A DNA stretch of 64,000 nucleotides from Aeromonas dhakensis (GCF_000820305.1 NZ_CDBH01000048.1:31453-95452); one strand, 5' to 3'. Positions 1 to 8,597 are shown, counted from the first letter of the stretch. A program made the numbers and translations. Notes: generated by a model from the letters alone, not told the origin.

Positions 1-2
1 GC

Positions 3-266
3 GCCGGCGATCAGGGGCGCGGTTTCGCAGTGGTAGCCGACGAGGTGCGCCAGTTGGCGGCCCGCACGTCGCTCTCCACCGACGAGATAGCCAAGGTGGT
101 GCAGAAGAACCGCGAGCTGACCGCCAGAGTGACCGACGACATGGCCAGGGTGGCCGGCAGCGCCGAGCTCGGCAAGCAGCAGATCGACAAGGTCAACGAG
201 GTGATGGTGGAGATCCGGCAGGAGGCCAACAACGTCTCGGCGACCGTCTCCAGCCTCTCCATCTAG
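3..266 (+). CDS. Methyl-accepting chemotaxis protein, C-terminal fragment
   Basis: The frame is open from the window edge and ends at a TAG at 264-266. It encodes the tail of the cytoplasmic signalling domain of a chemotaxis receptor. The visible start [19 protein letters not shown] is the highly conserved hairpin-tip motif that contacts CheA and CheW. It is followed by the helical bundle that returns toward the membrane and carries the methylation region. The N-terminal sensor, membrane segments and HAMP lie outside the window, so the ligand cannot be inferred. No CheR/CheB-tethering pentapeptide (NWETF-like) is present; the protein ends in SSLSI. A GC-rich hairpin follows the stop. Confidence 0.93.
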   Translation, partial: AGDQGRGFAVVADEVRQLAARTSLSTDEIAKVVQKNRELTARVTDDMARVAGSAELGKQQIDKVNEVMVEIRQEANNVSATVSSLSI

Positions 267-272
267 TCTGCT

Positions 273-299
273 GGCGGCCCAGTCTTCATGCGGGCCGCC
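273..299 (+). terminator. Hairpin after the chemoreceptor gene
   Basis: GGCGGCCC (273-280) and GGGCCGCC (292-299) form a perfect 8-bp stem with an 11-nt loop, seven bases after the receptor stop. The following sequence (TTGACC) has almost no T-run, so this is a weak or Rho-assisted terminator at best. Confidence 0.4.
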
Positions 300-448
300 T
301 TGACCACTATTTCAACGACCTGTGCGCAATGTGAGCAGTCGAAATCCCAATCTGAACCCCTGCTGTATCGCTCCCTGCTTGTGAATTGCCCGTCGGCGGC
401 AGCCTGTTTAGGCTTGCCGCCTCATTATTTCTGGAGCAGATAAAGACG

Positions 449-1006
449 ATGGCAACGAGAAGAGAGGGCAGGGCGCTGGCGCTGCTGGCAGGTGTGGTAG
501 CAAGCGTGGGACTGAGCGGCTGCATGGGGCAGATGGGGCTCTCCTCCATGGTGACCAAGGGCAACCTCAGCGTGGTGGACAACCGTTACGGCCGGGCCGG
601 GGTCTTCATCCTGCTCTCGCCGGTCTACGGTCTGGCGGCCACCGCGGATCTCTTCGTGTTCAACACCATCGAATTCTGGTCGGGCAAAAACCCCATCACC
701 GGCAAGTCGCCGGCGCTGGTGGATCAGAAGCTCGACGCCCTGATCAAGGTCAACCAGCACCTGGATCCTTCCCTCAACAAGGTGCCGCTGGCCCTGCTGC
801 CGCAAGGGGTACGCGAGGTGGAGGTGAGCTACCCGGACGAGCGCACCGCCCAGATGGAGGTACACTACCTGGACGGGCGCAGCAGCCTGATGCGCGGCGA
901 GAAGCGCGGCGAGTTGCTGGACATCTACTTCGACGGCCGGCTGGTGTCGACCCTGACGCCGGCCCAGCTGGAGGAGAAAGCACGGACCGGTAGCGCCGAG
1001 GTATAA
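449..1006 (+). CDS. DUF3332 family putative lipoprotein
   Basis: This 185-residue protein starts with a basic stretch and a hydrophobic segment ending in the lipobox VGLSGC, with the cysteine at about residue 25. It is therefore probably exported and lipidated. The body, with NRYGRAGVFILLSPVYGL and FNTIEFWSGKNP, matches the DUF3332 family, whose function is unknown. A second hydrophobic stretch around residues 45-70 is usual for the family. The ATG at 449 is preferred over an in-frame ATG at 386 because GGAG lies 12 bases before it and the shorter form begins directly with the signal sequence. It appears to be a single-gene unit before the HD-GYP gene. Confidence 0.82.
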   Translation: MATRREGRALALLAGVVASVGLSGCMGQMGLSSMVTKGNLSVVDNRYGRAGVFILLSPVYGLAATADLFVFNTIEFWSGKNPITGKSPALVDQKLDALIKVNQHLDPSLNKVPLALLPQGVREVEVSYPDERTAQMEVHYLDGRSSLMRGEKRGELLDIYFDGRLVSTLTPAQLEEKARTGSAEV

Positions 1007-1093
1007 ATTCATCTGAATCCAGATCTATTCCTCTCTGGATAAGGTATACCTAGTCAGCAGGCAAGATCGCCAAGATGACCAGGGATACAGGCT

Positions 1094-2467
1094 ATGACGG
1101 TGAATGGATTGCGGTTGGCAGAGTTGATTGGTTCCCTCAGTCATGCGCTCGACATGACTGAGGGTCAACCAAGAGGGCACTGTATTCGCTGTTGCTGGAT
1201 AGGTTCCCGTCTGGCCGAACGGTTGGCGCTGGATGCTCGACTGTGTCATGACCTCTATTACATGCTGCTGCTCAAGGATCTGGGGTGCAGCAGCAATGCG
1301 GCCCGTATCTGCGAACTCTATCTCACCGACGATCTTCACTTCAAACGCGACTTCAAGCTGGTGGATGGCTCTCTCTCCGAGGTGGTCAACTTCGTGCTGG
1401 GCCACACCGGCCTGCAGGCGGATCTGCTTGGGCGTTTTCGCAGCCTGTTTCACATCTTTCGCAACGGCGATCAGATAGCCAACGAACTGATCCAGACCCG
1501 TTGCCATCGGGGGGCGGACATCGCTCGTCAACTGCGTTTCAGTGAAGAGGTAGCCACCGGTATCCTCTCTCTGGACGAACACTGGAACGGCAAAGGTCGG
1601 CCGTTGCAACTGATCGGTGACGCGATTCCGCTCTTCTCTCGCATAGCGCTGCTCTGCCAGGTGGTGGATGTGTTTCACGCCGCCGCAGGCCCTGATGCGG
1701 TGCTAAAAGAGCTGCGCGAGCGCAGCGGCAGCTGGTTTGACCCTCAATTGGTTAGCGAATTTGAAGCCTTGGCGGATGGTGATTTCTGGCAAGGACTGGC
1801 GGATCCCAAGCTGGCTGAGTGGGTGTTCGTCCACCCGGCCGGGCAGAGTGAGGTCGCTCTTGATGAAGACTATCTGGACGAGATCGCCGCGGCATTCGGC
1901 CAGGTGGTGGACTCCAAAAGTCCCTATACCGCCGGTCATAGCGGCCGAGTGGCACTCTATACAGACATTCTTGCCACTCAGATGGGGTTGTCCGAGCTGC
2001 GACGACGCTGGCTCAAGCGCGGTGCTCTGCTCCATGACGTGGGCAAGCTGGGGGTGAGCAATGCCATTCTCGACAAACCGGGCAAACTTGATGCGCAGGA
2101 GTGGGCCGCCGTGCAGATGCACGCCGCCTATACCGAGGAGATCCTGAGTCGCATAAGTGCGTTTGAAGAGCTGGCGCAAGTGGCGGGTGCCCACCATGAG
2201 CGCCTCGATGGCAAGGGTTACCCTAAAGGATTGAAAGGGGACGAGATAGCCTTGGAAACCCGCATCATCACCACGGCCGACATTTTTGATGCCATCACTG
2301 CCAAACGGCCCTATCGTGGCGCCATTCCGGTGCCCCAGGCGCTGGAGATGATGGCCGAGAATCTGGGGACGGCCATTGATCCGGATTGCTTTGCCGCTCT
2401 GCAGGCGGGGATCCAGGATTTTTCCCTCTATCTCCCGCTCGAGCAACCGCTGGCAAACGCCAGTTAA
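1094..2467 (+). CDS. HD-GYP domain protein, putative cyclic-di-GMP phosphodiesterase
   Basis: The protein has 457 residues. The C-terminal half (about 265-440) is a complete HD-GYP domain: HSGR near residue 281, the metal-binding LLHDVGKLG near 312 and HHERLDGKGYPKG near 366. This family hydrolyses cyclic-di-GMP to pGpG or GMP with a bimetal centre. The N-terminal half (about 40-200) resembles a degenerate HD domain, with LLKDLG and DEHWNGKGRP in the positions of the HD and GYP motifs but lacking the catalytic HD pair. No membrane segment or receiver domain is seen, so it is probably cytosolic. The ATG follows AGGGA by 8 bases. A strong bidirectional terminator follows. Confidence 0.9.
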   Translation: MTVNGLRLAELIGSLSHALDMTEGQPRGHCIRCCWIGSRLAERLALDARLCHDLYYMLLLKDLGCSSNAARICELYLTDDLHFKRDFKLVDGSLSEVVNFVLGHTGLQADLLGRFRSLFHIFRNGDQIANELIQTRCHRGADIARQLRFSEEVATGILSLDEHWNGKGRPLQLIGDAIPLFSRIALLCQVVDVFHAAAGPDAVLKELRERSGSWFDPQLVSEFEALADGDFWQGLADPKLAEWVFVHPAGQSEVALDEDYLDEIAAAFGQVVDSKSPYTAGHSGRVALYTDILATQMGLSELRRRWLKRGALLHDVGKLGVSNAILDKPGKLDAQEWAAVQMHAAYTEEILSRISAFEELAQVAGAHHERLDGKGYPKGLKGDEIALETRIITTADIFDAITAKRPYRGAIPVPQALEMMAENLGTAIDPDCFAALQAGIQDFSLYLPLEQPLANAS

Positions 2468-2516
2468 TATTTGCGCCATATCGGGCTTCAGTCATTTGTC
2501 ATTGGCCTGAGACGAC

Positions 2517-2539
2517 AACGCCCCGCTTTGCGGGGCGTT
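2517..2539. terminator. Bidirectional intrinsic terminator
   Basis: AACGCCCCGC (2517-2526), a 3-nt loop and GCGGGGCGTT (2530-2539) form a perfect 10-bp stem followed by TTGC. It lies between the ends of the convergent HD-GYP and FUSC genes and can serve both. Confidence 0.85.
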
Positions 2540-2542
2540 TTG

Positions 2543-3601
2543 CTATGGGCGACTCTGGCTGCGGGGCGGGTGCATCACCAGGCCCAGCAGCCGGCGCAGG
2601 TGGGTGAGCTGTTCGGTGAGCTGCAGATTGAGCCACAGATAGCCGCTGATGGCAGCCTCGCCGCCGGCGTCGATCCGCACTCTGCCGGCCGCCTCCTGCA
2701 GACGAGCAATGGCCAGCTCCGAGCCTTGCAGCTCGCCGCTTTTGAGCATCAGCGCCAGCTCGCTCATCAGCGCCTCGGTCGCCTGCTGGCAGGCGCGCAG
2801 TTCCGGGGTGCTCTGCATCAGGAAGTGGCTCTGGCGATCGCGCCAGTAGGTGTTGGCCAGCATCTCCAGGGTGCAGAGGGTGTTGCGCATGGTGGTCTGG
2901 ATCGCTTCGAACAGGGCGCTGCCAAGACGGGTCTCCTTGACCGCCGGGGTCAGCAGGGGGCGCAGGCTCACCATCTTGGAGAGCAATCTGGCGTGGCTGT
3001 GGGCGAGCCGCGGTCGCTCCAGCACGTTGGGGGAGAGGTGGGTGTGATAGAGCCGCTGGGCCTGCTGCAGGGTATCGTGCATCTGCAGCCGCCAGTGGCT
3101 GTAGGCGCGCTGGGGATAGATGCTGCAAAACAGCAGCGCCAGCAATGAGCCCAGGATCACGTCGGCACTGCGCCACAGGGCGGTCTCGATATCGCCGGGC
3201 ATGGCCCCCATGGTGACGCCGAGGGTGATGCCGATGAGCAGCCCCACGTAGGGGCGCTTGCCGAGCGCCAGATAACCGCACAGGAACATGATGCAACCGC
3301 ACCACAGCAACATCAGCGGCAGGGAGTAGAGCTCGAGATAGAGCGCCACCACCCCGCAGCTGGCGCCGAAGATGGTGCCGACCACCCGCTGCAGGGCGCG
3401 CGACAGCACATTGCCCCAGAACGAGATGGGGCCCATCACCACCACCAGGGTGATGAGGGGCCAGGTGCTTTCCGGCAGTTTCAGCTCGCGGGTCAGCAGA
3501 AAGGTGAGCATGAAGGCGAGCGCGATGCGCAGGCCGTGGACGATGCGGTAGTGACCGTAGATCAGCAGATCGAGTCGGGAGAGGGGGGCATTCAGGCGCA
3601 A
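2543..3601 (-). CDS. FUSC family inner-membrane protein
   Basis: The 352-residue product has about six hydrophobic segments between residues 25 and 165, including GLRIALAFMLTFLL, WPLITLVVVMG and SADVILGSLLALLF, then a long soluble alpha-helical C-terminal part. This is the arrangement of FUSC (fusaric acid resistance-like) and YccS/AaeB-type proteins, usually described as efflux-related. It carries one membrane block, whereas the longest FUSC proteins carry two. The start appears to be TTG at 3601 (MRLNAPLSR); GAGG lies about 8 bases upstream and no in-frame ATG precedes the first membrane segment. It follows mobB-moeA on the same strand after 63 bp that contain a hairpin, so read-through from the molybdenum operon is possible. 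The substrate is unknown. Confidence 0.8.
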   Translation of the reverse strand: MRLNAPLSRLDLLIYGHYRIVHGLRIALAFMLTFLLTRELKLPESTWPLITLVVVMGPISFWGNVLSRALQRVVGTIFGASCGVVALYLELYSLPLMLLWCGCIMFLCGYLALGKRPYVGLLIGITLGVTMGAMPGDIETALWRSADVILGSLLALLFCSIYPQRAYSHWRLQMHDTLQQAQRLYHTHLSPNVLERPRLAHSHARLLSKMVSLRPLLTPAVKETRLGSALFEAIQTTMRNTLCTLEMLANTYWRDRQSHFLMQSTPELRACQQATEALMSELALMLKSGELQGSELAIARLQEAAGRVRIDAGGEAAISGYLWLNLQLTEQLTHLRRLLGLVMHPPRSQSRP

Positions 3602-3629
3602 GGGACAAGCCTCGGATTCATGGGGGCAG

Positions 3630-3655
3630 CCACCCCGCCACGCCCGGCGGGGTGG
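3630..3655 (-). terminator. GC-rich hairpin between mobB-moeA and the FUSC gene
   Basis: CCACCCCGCC (3630-3639) pairs with GGCGGGGTGG (3646-3655) around a 6-nt loop. On the minus strand no T-run follows, so it could attenuate or process the message rather than end it. Confidence 0.45.
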
Positions 3656-3664
3656 AGACCGGTA

Positions 3665-5410
3665 TCAGGCCACTCGTCCCTGGAGTGGGTGGATCCAGAC
3701 CCGCTCGCCGACCGCGATGGCCGGCTGGGCGGGGACGATTTCAATCAGGCAGTTGGCATCACTCATGGAGCTGAGGATGCCGGAGCCCTGTGGCCCTGTG
3801 GTGCGCACCCGCAGCACGCCGCTGGCGTCCTGATGGAAGATGCCGCGCAGGAACTCGGTGCGTCCCGGTCGGCTCTTCATCTGCTGCTCGGCCAGCGCCG
3901 ACAGGCGCAGCGGCTGCCACAACCGGCCCTGCAGGCGGGCGATGGCGGGCTCGACGAATTGCAGGAAGCAGATCATGGCCGCCACCGGGTTGCCGGGCAG
4001 GCCGAAGAAGGGGGTCTGCCCCAGCTTGCCGAAGGCGAGCGGGCGACCTGGCCGCATCTGGATGCGCCAGAAGGCGATCTGGCCAAGCTCGGCCAGCACC
4101 TGCTTGATGAAGTCGGCATTGCCCACCGACACCCCACCCGAGCTCAGCACCAGGTCGGCATCGGCCGCGGCCTGTGCCAACTGCTGGCGCAGGATGGCGG
4201 GATCATCGGGGATGATGCCAAGGTCCATCACCTCGCAGCCGGCCCCGGCGATGAGCGCCATCAGGGTGAAGCGGTTGCTGTCGAAGATGTGGCCCGGAGC
4301 CAGCGTCTCGCCCGGTGCCTGCACCTCGTCGCCGGTGCTGAACAGCGCCACCTTGAGCGGTGCGCGCACCGTCAGCGTTGCCTGCCCCAGAGACGCCGCC
4401 AGCCCGAGCTGAGGGGCACCGAGGCGGGTGCCGGCCGCGATGGCGACCGCACCTTTAGCGAGATCTTCGCCGGCCTGACGCACGTTCTGCCCCGCCTTGA
4501 CGGGGGCACAGACGCTGACCCATTCACCGTCAAGCCGGGTCTCTTCGCGCATCACCACGGTGTCGACGCCGGGGGGGAGCGGGGCGCCCGTCATGATCTG
4601 CACCGCCTGTCCGGCCAGCACCGGCTCGCTGCGCGGCTGGCCCGCCAGCACTTCCCCCACCAGCTGCCAGCGGCCGGCGGCGAGATCGTCGCTGCGCAGG
4701 CCAATGCCGTCCATCGCCGAGTTGGCGTGGGGCGGCACATTGATGGGGCTGACGAGATCCCCCGCCAGCACGGCGCCATGGCAGCGGGCGAGCGGCAGAT
4801 CACGGCAGGCGGTGGCTGGGGTGAGGGTATCGAGAATGGCGTTGCGGGCAGCCTCGACCGACAGAAAGCCGTTGCCAGCCTCCTGCTCCTGCGTCTGGCT
4901 CTCCTTGAGCCAGCAGCAGACGAAGTCGGCGATGGCCTCCAGATCATTGATATCGAGCCGGGGCAGGGCGGTCTGTTGGGGCTGGTCGCTGGCCAGGGCG
5001 ATGATGTCGCGATCAATCGGGAACAGCAGCGGCTTGCCGATAGCGGCGCGGTGCAGCTCGATTTTCGGGAAGTGCTCGTGCTTGAACCCCTCCACCAGCA
5101 GCAGGTCGAGGCTGCGCTGATCGAAGCTGGCCAGCAGCTCGCGAAAATCGGCCTCACCCAGATCGGTCTCGATGATGCGGGCGTGACGGCGGCGGGAGGC
5201 CACCATCATCTGGCTGGCGCCGGCCTGGCGCAGGCGATGGCTGTCTTTGCCCGGCTGGTCGATGTCAAAGTCGTGGTGGGCGTGCTTGAGCACCCCGAGG
5301 CGCAGGCCGCGGCTCACCAGCAGGGGGATGAGCTGCTCGAGCAGGGTGGTCTTGCCGGTGCCGCTCCAGGCGGCAAAGCCGAGCAGGGGCAGGGTGGGGG
5401 CCGGGGTCAT
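3665..5410 (-). CDS. moeA: Fused MobB-MoeA molybdenum/tungsten cofactor protein
   Basis: The 581-residue product joins two cofactor enzymes. Residues about 8-170 are MobB: a P-loop GTPase with AWSGTGKTTLL, HAHHDFDIDQPGKDS and LLLVEGFKHE, an adaptor for guanylylation by MobA. Residues about 185-581 are MoeA, which inserts the oxyanion metal into adenylylated molybdopterin; visible motifs are INVPPHANSAMDG, IMTGAPLPPGVDTVV, LSSGGVSVGNADF and FGLPGNPVAA. It overlaps mobA by 4 bases (ATGA), indicating translational coupling. Because the operon begins with the tungstate transporter genes, the metal handled here may be tungsten as well as molybdenum. Such fusions are known in vibrios and relatives; in E. 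coli the two activities are separate proteins. Confidence 0.94.
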   Translation of the reverse strand: MTPAPTLPLLGFAAWSGTGKTTLLEQLIPLLVSRGLRLGVLKHAHHDFDIDQPGKDSHRLRQAGASQMMVASRRRHARIIETDLGEADFRELLASFDQRSLDLLLVEGFKHEHFPKIELHRAAIGKPLLFPIDRDIIALASDQPQQTALPRLDINDLEAIADFVCCWLKESQTQEQEAGNGFLSVEAARNAILDTLTPATACRDLPLARCHGAVLAGDLVSPINVPPHANSAMDGIGLRSDDLAAGRWQLVGEVLAGQPRSEPVLAGQAVQIMTGAPLPPGVDTVVMREETRLDGEWVSVCAPVKAGQNVRQAGEDLAKGAVAIAAGTRLGAPQLGLAASLGQATLTVRAPLKVALFSTGDEVQAPGETLAPGHIFDSNRFTLMALIAGAGCEVMDLGIIPDDPAILRQQLAQAAADADLVLSSGGVSVGNADFIKQVLAELGQIAFWRIQMRPGRPLAFGKLGQTPFFGLPGNPVAAMICFLQFVEPAIARLQGRLWQPLRLSALAEQQMKSRPGRTEFLRGIFHQDASGVLRVRTTGPQGSGILSSMSDANCLIEIVPAQPAIAVGERVWIHPLQGRVA

Positions 5411-6045
5411 GAGGTGGCTCCTTGTCCGGTCGCGGCGTCTGGCAGGCGCGCCTCGTAGGCGGCCAGCTCGTCCGGGCTGTTGAGATTGATGAAGGCATCC
5501 GGTTGGTCGGCAAAGCTCACCACCGCCATATTGTGGCGGGCAAACCAGATATCGATTTTGCGCTCCCCCTCCGCCAGCGCGGCGCAGAGGGAGGGGAGCA
5601 GGGACTTGTGCAGCAGGGCCACCACGGGTTGCAGCCAGTCGCCGTCGTGGGCCACCACCAGCTCGGTCTGCGGGGTGAGGGCGGCGCGAAAGCGCACCAT
5701 CAGATCGCGGGGCAGGGCGGGGCCATCGCAGGGCACGAACAGCACCCAGTCGTGGCGGGCGGCGGCAAGGCCCACCTGCATGCCCGCCAGCGGGCCGAGA
5801 TAGTCGGGGTTGTCGTCGCCGATGACCGGGGCCAGCGCCTGATAGCGGGCCTGGCTGCGGTTGGCGTTGATCAGGATCTCGTCCACCTGGGGCCTCAGCC
5901 GGTCAAGCACGTGGTCGATGAGCGGGCGGCCCGCCAACTCGACCCAGCCCTTGTCGGCGCCCCCCATGCGGGTGGCGCGGCCGCCGGCCAGCACCACGGC
6001 GGAGACGGGAAAGCGGTCAGTACGAGGTTCGCTGTTTGAGGTCAT
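5407..6045 (-). CDS. mobA: Molybdenum cofactor guanylyltransferase MobA
   Basis: The 212-residue protein transfers GMP from GTP to the molybdopterin cofactor, giving the bis-MGD form needed by DMSO-reductase-family enzymes such as formate dehydrogenase. The nucleotide-binding N-terminus SAVVLAGGRATRMGGADKG, the PLAGMQVGL segment and LFVPCDGPALP are typical, and the length is close to other MobA proteins (about 195). The start at 6045 lies inside the preceding ATPase gene (29-bp overlap) and the end overlaps mobB-moeA by 4 bases. It is therefore tightly coupled in the tupABC-mobA-mobB/moeA operon. Confidence 0.95.
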   Translation of the reverse strand: MTSNSEPRTDRFPVSAVVLAGGRATRMGGADKGWVELAGRPLIDHVLDRLRPQVDEILINANRSQARYQALAPVIGDDNPDYLGPLAGMQVGLAAARHDWVLFVPCDGPALPRDLMVRFRAALTPQTELVVAHDGDWLQPVVALLHKSLLPSLCAALAEGERKIDIWFARHNMAVVSFADQPDAFINLNSPDELAAYEARLPDAATGQGATS

Positions 6046-6712
6046 GTCGCTCGATGATTTTCAAAGGAGTGGGTTCGTGCAGCCGGCCCCGGGCGAGGGT
6101 CCATTGCCGCTCGCACAGGTCGGTCAGATCGTTGCTCTGGTGGCTGATGATGACCAGGCCGCTGCCCTGTTCCCGCAGATCTTGCGCCATGGCGGCCATC
6201 AGGGCAACCGAATGTGCATCCAGATTGGCGGTGGGCTCGTCCATCAGCAGAAAGGCGGGCTGCAGTGCCCAGGCGCGGGCCATGGCCAGCCGCTGGCGCT
6301 CGCCGCCAGACAAAATGCTGATGTGCTCGCGCGCCAAGCTCTCCAGTTCGACCCGGCGCAGCGCCTCGAACACCCGTACCTCGTCGGCGGCGCGATGGCC
6401 GAGGGCCCAGGCCACGTTGTCGTGCACACTGCGATCAAACAGGTAGGGGGTCTGGTGCAGGTAGGTAACCCGACCCGGCCCCGGATCGCGCTTGAGCCAC
6501 TGGCCGAGCTTGCCGCGCCAGCCAGAGGGGAGGTTGGTGTGGCCCCGGGTCGGGGTGAGCAGGCCGGCCAGGATCTTGAGCAAGGTGGTCTTGCCCACCC
6601 CGTTGGCGCCGCGCAGCCAGACGGCGTCGCCGGCCGCGATGGAGAGCTGCTCAATCTGAAACAGGTCGCGCTCGCCAAAGCGCATCATCAGCTGGTGGGC
6701 GGTCAGGGCCAT
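6017..6712 (-). CDS. tupC: Tungstate ABC transporter ATP-binding protein
   Basis: The 231-residue ATPase has Walker A GANGVGKTT (about 35-43), the signature ILSGGERQRLAMARAW, Walker B FLLMDEPTANLD and the switch histidine in IISHQSN. It powers uptake through the adjacent permease. It is a short subunit that lacks the C-terminal regulatory (TOBE) domain of ModC, which fits TupC-type subunits. It begins 34 bp after the tupB stop and overlaps the start of mobA, so it is the third gene of the operon. The tungstate assignment rests on the binding protein rather than on the ATPase itself. Confidence 0.9.
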   Translation of the reverse strand: MALTAHQLMMRFGERDLFQIEQLSIAAGDAVWLRGANGVGKTTLLKILAGLLTPTRGHTNLPSGWRGKLGQWLKRDPGPGRVTYLHQTPYLFDRSVHDNVAWALGHRAADEVRVFEALRRVELESLAREHISILSGGERQRLAMARAWALQPAFLLMDEPTANLDAHSVALMAAMAQDLREQGSGLVIISHQSNDLTDLCERQWTLARGRLHEPTPLKIIERHDLKQRTSY

Positions 6713-6746
6713 GGCGTACTCCAGTGGATGGACGGTGGGGGCATGG

Positions 6747-7448
6747 TCAGTTCTTCAGATAGCTGTGGCCACGGCACGCGGTCAGCAACAGGTTGAGCAG
6801 CAGGGCCAGGGCCAGCAGCACGATGCCGAGCGCCACCCCCTGGGTGAAGGCCCCTTTCTGGGTCTCCAGCGCGATGGCGGTGGGGATGTTGCGGGTGAAA
6901 TGCAAAATGTTGCCCCCCACCATCATGGAGCAGCCCACCTCGGTGACGATGCGGCTGAAGGCGCCGATCACCGCCGCCAGCAGGCCGAAGCGGCACTCGC
7001 GCATCAGCCCGAGCAGCGCCCTGGGCCAGGAGAGCCCCAGGGTGCGGGCGGTCTCCCAGGCACGCCGGTCGCTCTGCACGAACGCCGCGTGAGCCATGGT
7101 GGCGATCACCGGAAAGGCGATCAGCATCTGCCCCACCACCATGGCCTGCTGGGTGAACAGCATCTTCCAGTCGCCGAAGGGGCCGGCCCGCGACAGCAGC
7201 ATGTAGAGCAACAGGCCAATCACCACGGTCGGCACCGACTGCAGGGTATTGATGCAGGAGAGCCAGAGCCAGCGCGCCGGAATGGGCAGATAGGCCAGCG
7301 CGAAGCCGAGCAGCAGGGCCGGCAGCAGCACCAGCCCGAGCGCGAGGCCCGACACCGAGAAGGAGACCCCCACCACCTGCCACAGCTCGGCGTCACCACT
7401 GAACAGCAGCGAAAGGGCCGCCAGTGTGGTTTCGATCAGGGTCGGCAC
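6747..7448 (-). CDS. tupB: Tungstate ABC transporter permease
   Basis: The 233-residue protein has about five or six membrane segments and the cytoplasmic coupling-loop motif ETARTLGLSWPRALLGLMRE of binding-protein-dependent permeases. IVTEVGCSMMVGGNI is characteristic of tungstate/molybdate-type permeases (TupB). The start is a GTG at 7448 with GGAGG 7 bases upstream. The 58-bp gap to tupA and 34-bp gap to tupC place it in the middle of the transporter operon. It forms the inner-membrane channel. Confidence 0.9.
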   Translation of the reverse strand: MPTLIETTLAALSLLFSGDAELWQVVGVSFSVSGLALGLVLLPALLLGFALAYLPIPARWLWLSCINTLQSVPTVVIGLLLYMLLSRAGPFGDWKMLFTQQAMVVGQMLIAFPVIATMAHAAFVQSDRRAWETARTLGLSWPRALLGLMRECRFGLLAAVIGAFSRIVTEVGCSMMVGGNILHFTRNIPTAIALETQKGAFTQGVALGIVLLALALLLNLLLTACRGHSYLKN

Positions 7449-7506
7449 CGGGCGCCTCCGTCACTCAAGGTGGCGAGGGGCATCTCGAGCAGTCTCGGCC
7501 GTGGCA

Positions 7507-8349
7507 TCACTGCGGCTTGGCGTCGGCCACGAACAGCGGCTGGCCGGCCACCTTGAAGTCACCGATAAGCTGCTGACCGTGTTTGGAGACCAGCCAGTTC
7601 TTCAGGGTACGGGCCCCTTCGGTGTTGAGATCCGGGTAGCGCTTGGGGTTTACCAGGATCACCTGATAGGGGTTGAACAACCGCTTGTCCCCCTCCAGCA
7701 GCACGGCGAGATCCAGCTTGCTCTGGTAGGCGAGCCAGGTGCCGCGGTCGGTCAGGGTGTAGGCCCCCAGCTCCGAAGCCATGGTCAGGGTCGGCCCCAT
7801 GCCCTGGCCGATGGACTTGTAGCCGGCGAACTCGGGCTTGACGTCGGCCGCCTGCCACAGGGTCTTCTCCTTGATGTGGGTGCCGGACTCGTCCCCGCGG
7901 GAGATAAAGGTCTGATCCTTTTCCTTGATGGCCTCCAGCGCCTTGGCGGCGTCGTGCAGCTTGCCAAGACCGGCCGGATCTTTCGCCGGGCCGACGATGA
8001 CGAAGTCGTTGTACATCAGGTGCTCCGGCTCGATGCCAAAGCCCGCCTCGACGAAGGCCTTCTCGGCAGAAGGGGCGTGGGTCATCACCAGATCCGCGTC
8101 GCCGTTCTCGCCCATCTTCAGGCTCTGGCCGGTACCGGCCGCCATCACCTGCACCGGGTAGCCGGTCTCCTTGGTGAACTGGGGCAGCAGCCAACCCAGC
8201 AGGCCGGACTGTTCGGTGCTGGTGGTGGTGGCGAGGCGGATGGGGGCCCTGGTCTCGGCATGGCTGGCAGCGCTCCAGAGCGGCAGGCTGAGCAGCAGGG
8301 CGGAGGAGAGGGCAAGGGCGAGGCGTTTGCGCACTGTGGCTGTGATCAT
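7507..8349 (-). CDS. tupA: Tungstate ABC transporter periplasmic binding protein
   Basis: The 280-residue product has a Sec signal peptide (LALALSSALLLSLPLWSAASHA, cleavage near residue 31). The oxyanion-binding stretch ATTTSTEQSGLL carries the TTTS motif that distinguishes TupA-type tungstate-binding proteins from ModA. Further family motifs are VMAAGTGQSLKMGENGDAD, FISRGDESGTH and YTLTDRGTW. It should bind tungstate in the periplasm and deliver it to TupBC. It is the first gene of the operon. A sigma-54 type promoter lies about 40-55 bp upstream of its ATG and an enhancer-like inverted repeat about 180-210 bp upstream. Confidence 0.93.
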   Translation of the reverse strand: MITATVRKRLALALSSALLLSLPLWSAASHAETRAPIRLATTTSTEQSGLLGWLLPQFTKETGYPVQVMAAGTGQSLKMGENGDADLVMTHAPSAEKAFVEAGFGIEPEHLMYNDFVIVGPAKDPAGLGKLHDAAKALEAIKEKDQTFISRGDESGTHIKEKTLWQAADVKPEFAGYKSIGQGMGPTLTMASELGAYTLTDRGTWLAYQSKLDLAVLLEGDKRLFNPYQVILVNPKRYPDLNTEGARTLKNWLVSKHGQQLIGDFKVAGQPLFVADAKPQ

Positions 8350-8388
8350 GATGTCAGGGTACCCGGTGATGGAGAGAGGGCAGGACTA

Positions 8389-8404
8389 AGCAAGCAGGGT
8401 GCCA
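8389..8404 (-). promoter_or_regulatory. Sigma-54 promoter of the tup-mob operon
   Basis: Read on the minus strand, TGGCACCCTGCTTGCT matches the sigma-54 consensus TGGCACG-N4-TTGCW at all but one fixed position. The invariant GG (8403-8402) and GC (8391-8390) are separated by exactly 10 bases. Transcription would start near 8379, about 30 bases before the tupA ATG at 8349. Confidence 0.8.
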
Positions 8405-8524
8405 AGCTGACCACATGCCCTGCTCGGCCCGGTTTTTAATGTGAAAACAGTCGGTTAAGCGCCCTAATTGCGTGATGGCACCGTCGCTTTTAATAAACGG
8501 AGTTGGCACTTGGGGCCGGTTAGC

Positions 8525-8561
8525 GACAAAATGTCCCACAGTTTATAAGGTCGGTGGGACA
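8525..8561. promoter_or_regulatory. Enhancer-like inverted repeat (UAS1)
   Basis: TGTCCCAC (8532-8539) and GTGGGACA (8554-8561) are perfect 8-bp inverted arms whose centres are 22 bp apart, two helical turns. The left arm lies within GACAAAATGTCCCA (8525-8538), a 14-mer repeated exactly at 16801-16814 before the fdh operon. The site is about 130 bp upstream of the tup sigma-54 promoter and 37 bp before the regulator ATG at 8598. It could serve both divergent units as an activator-binding site. The binding protein is inferred, not shown. Confidence 0.65.
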
Positions 8562-8597
8562 ATCCCGGAACCTTGTCGAATCTGAGGTACTTTTTTC

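Noticed and set aside
3536..5458. A 640-codon open frame on the plus strand across mobB-moeA
   Set aside because: It is antisense to a well-conserved gene and its translation is a His/Gln/Gly-rich mixture typical of a complementary frame in GC-rich DNA.
8502..8518. TTGGCACTTGGGGCCGG as a plus-strand sigma-54 promoter for the regulator gene
   Set aside because: GG is followed by CG rather than GC at the required distance, so the invariant -12 element is missing.
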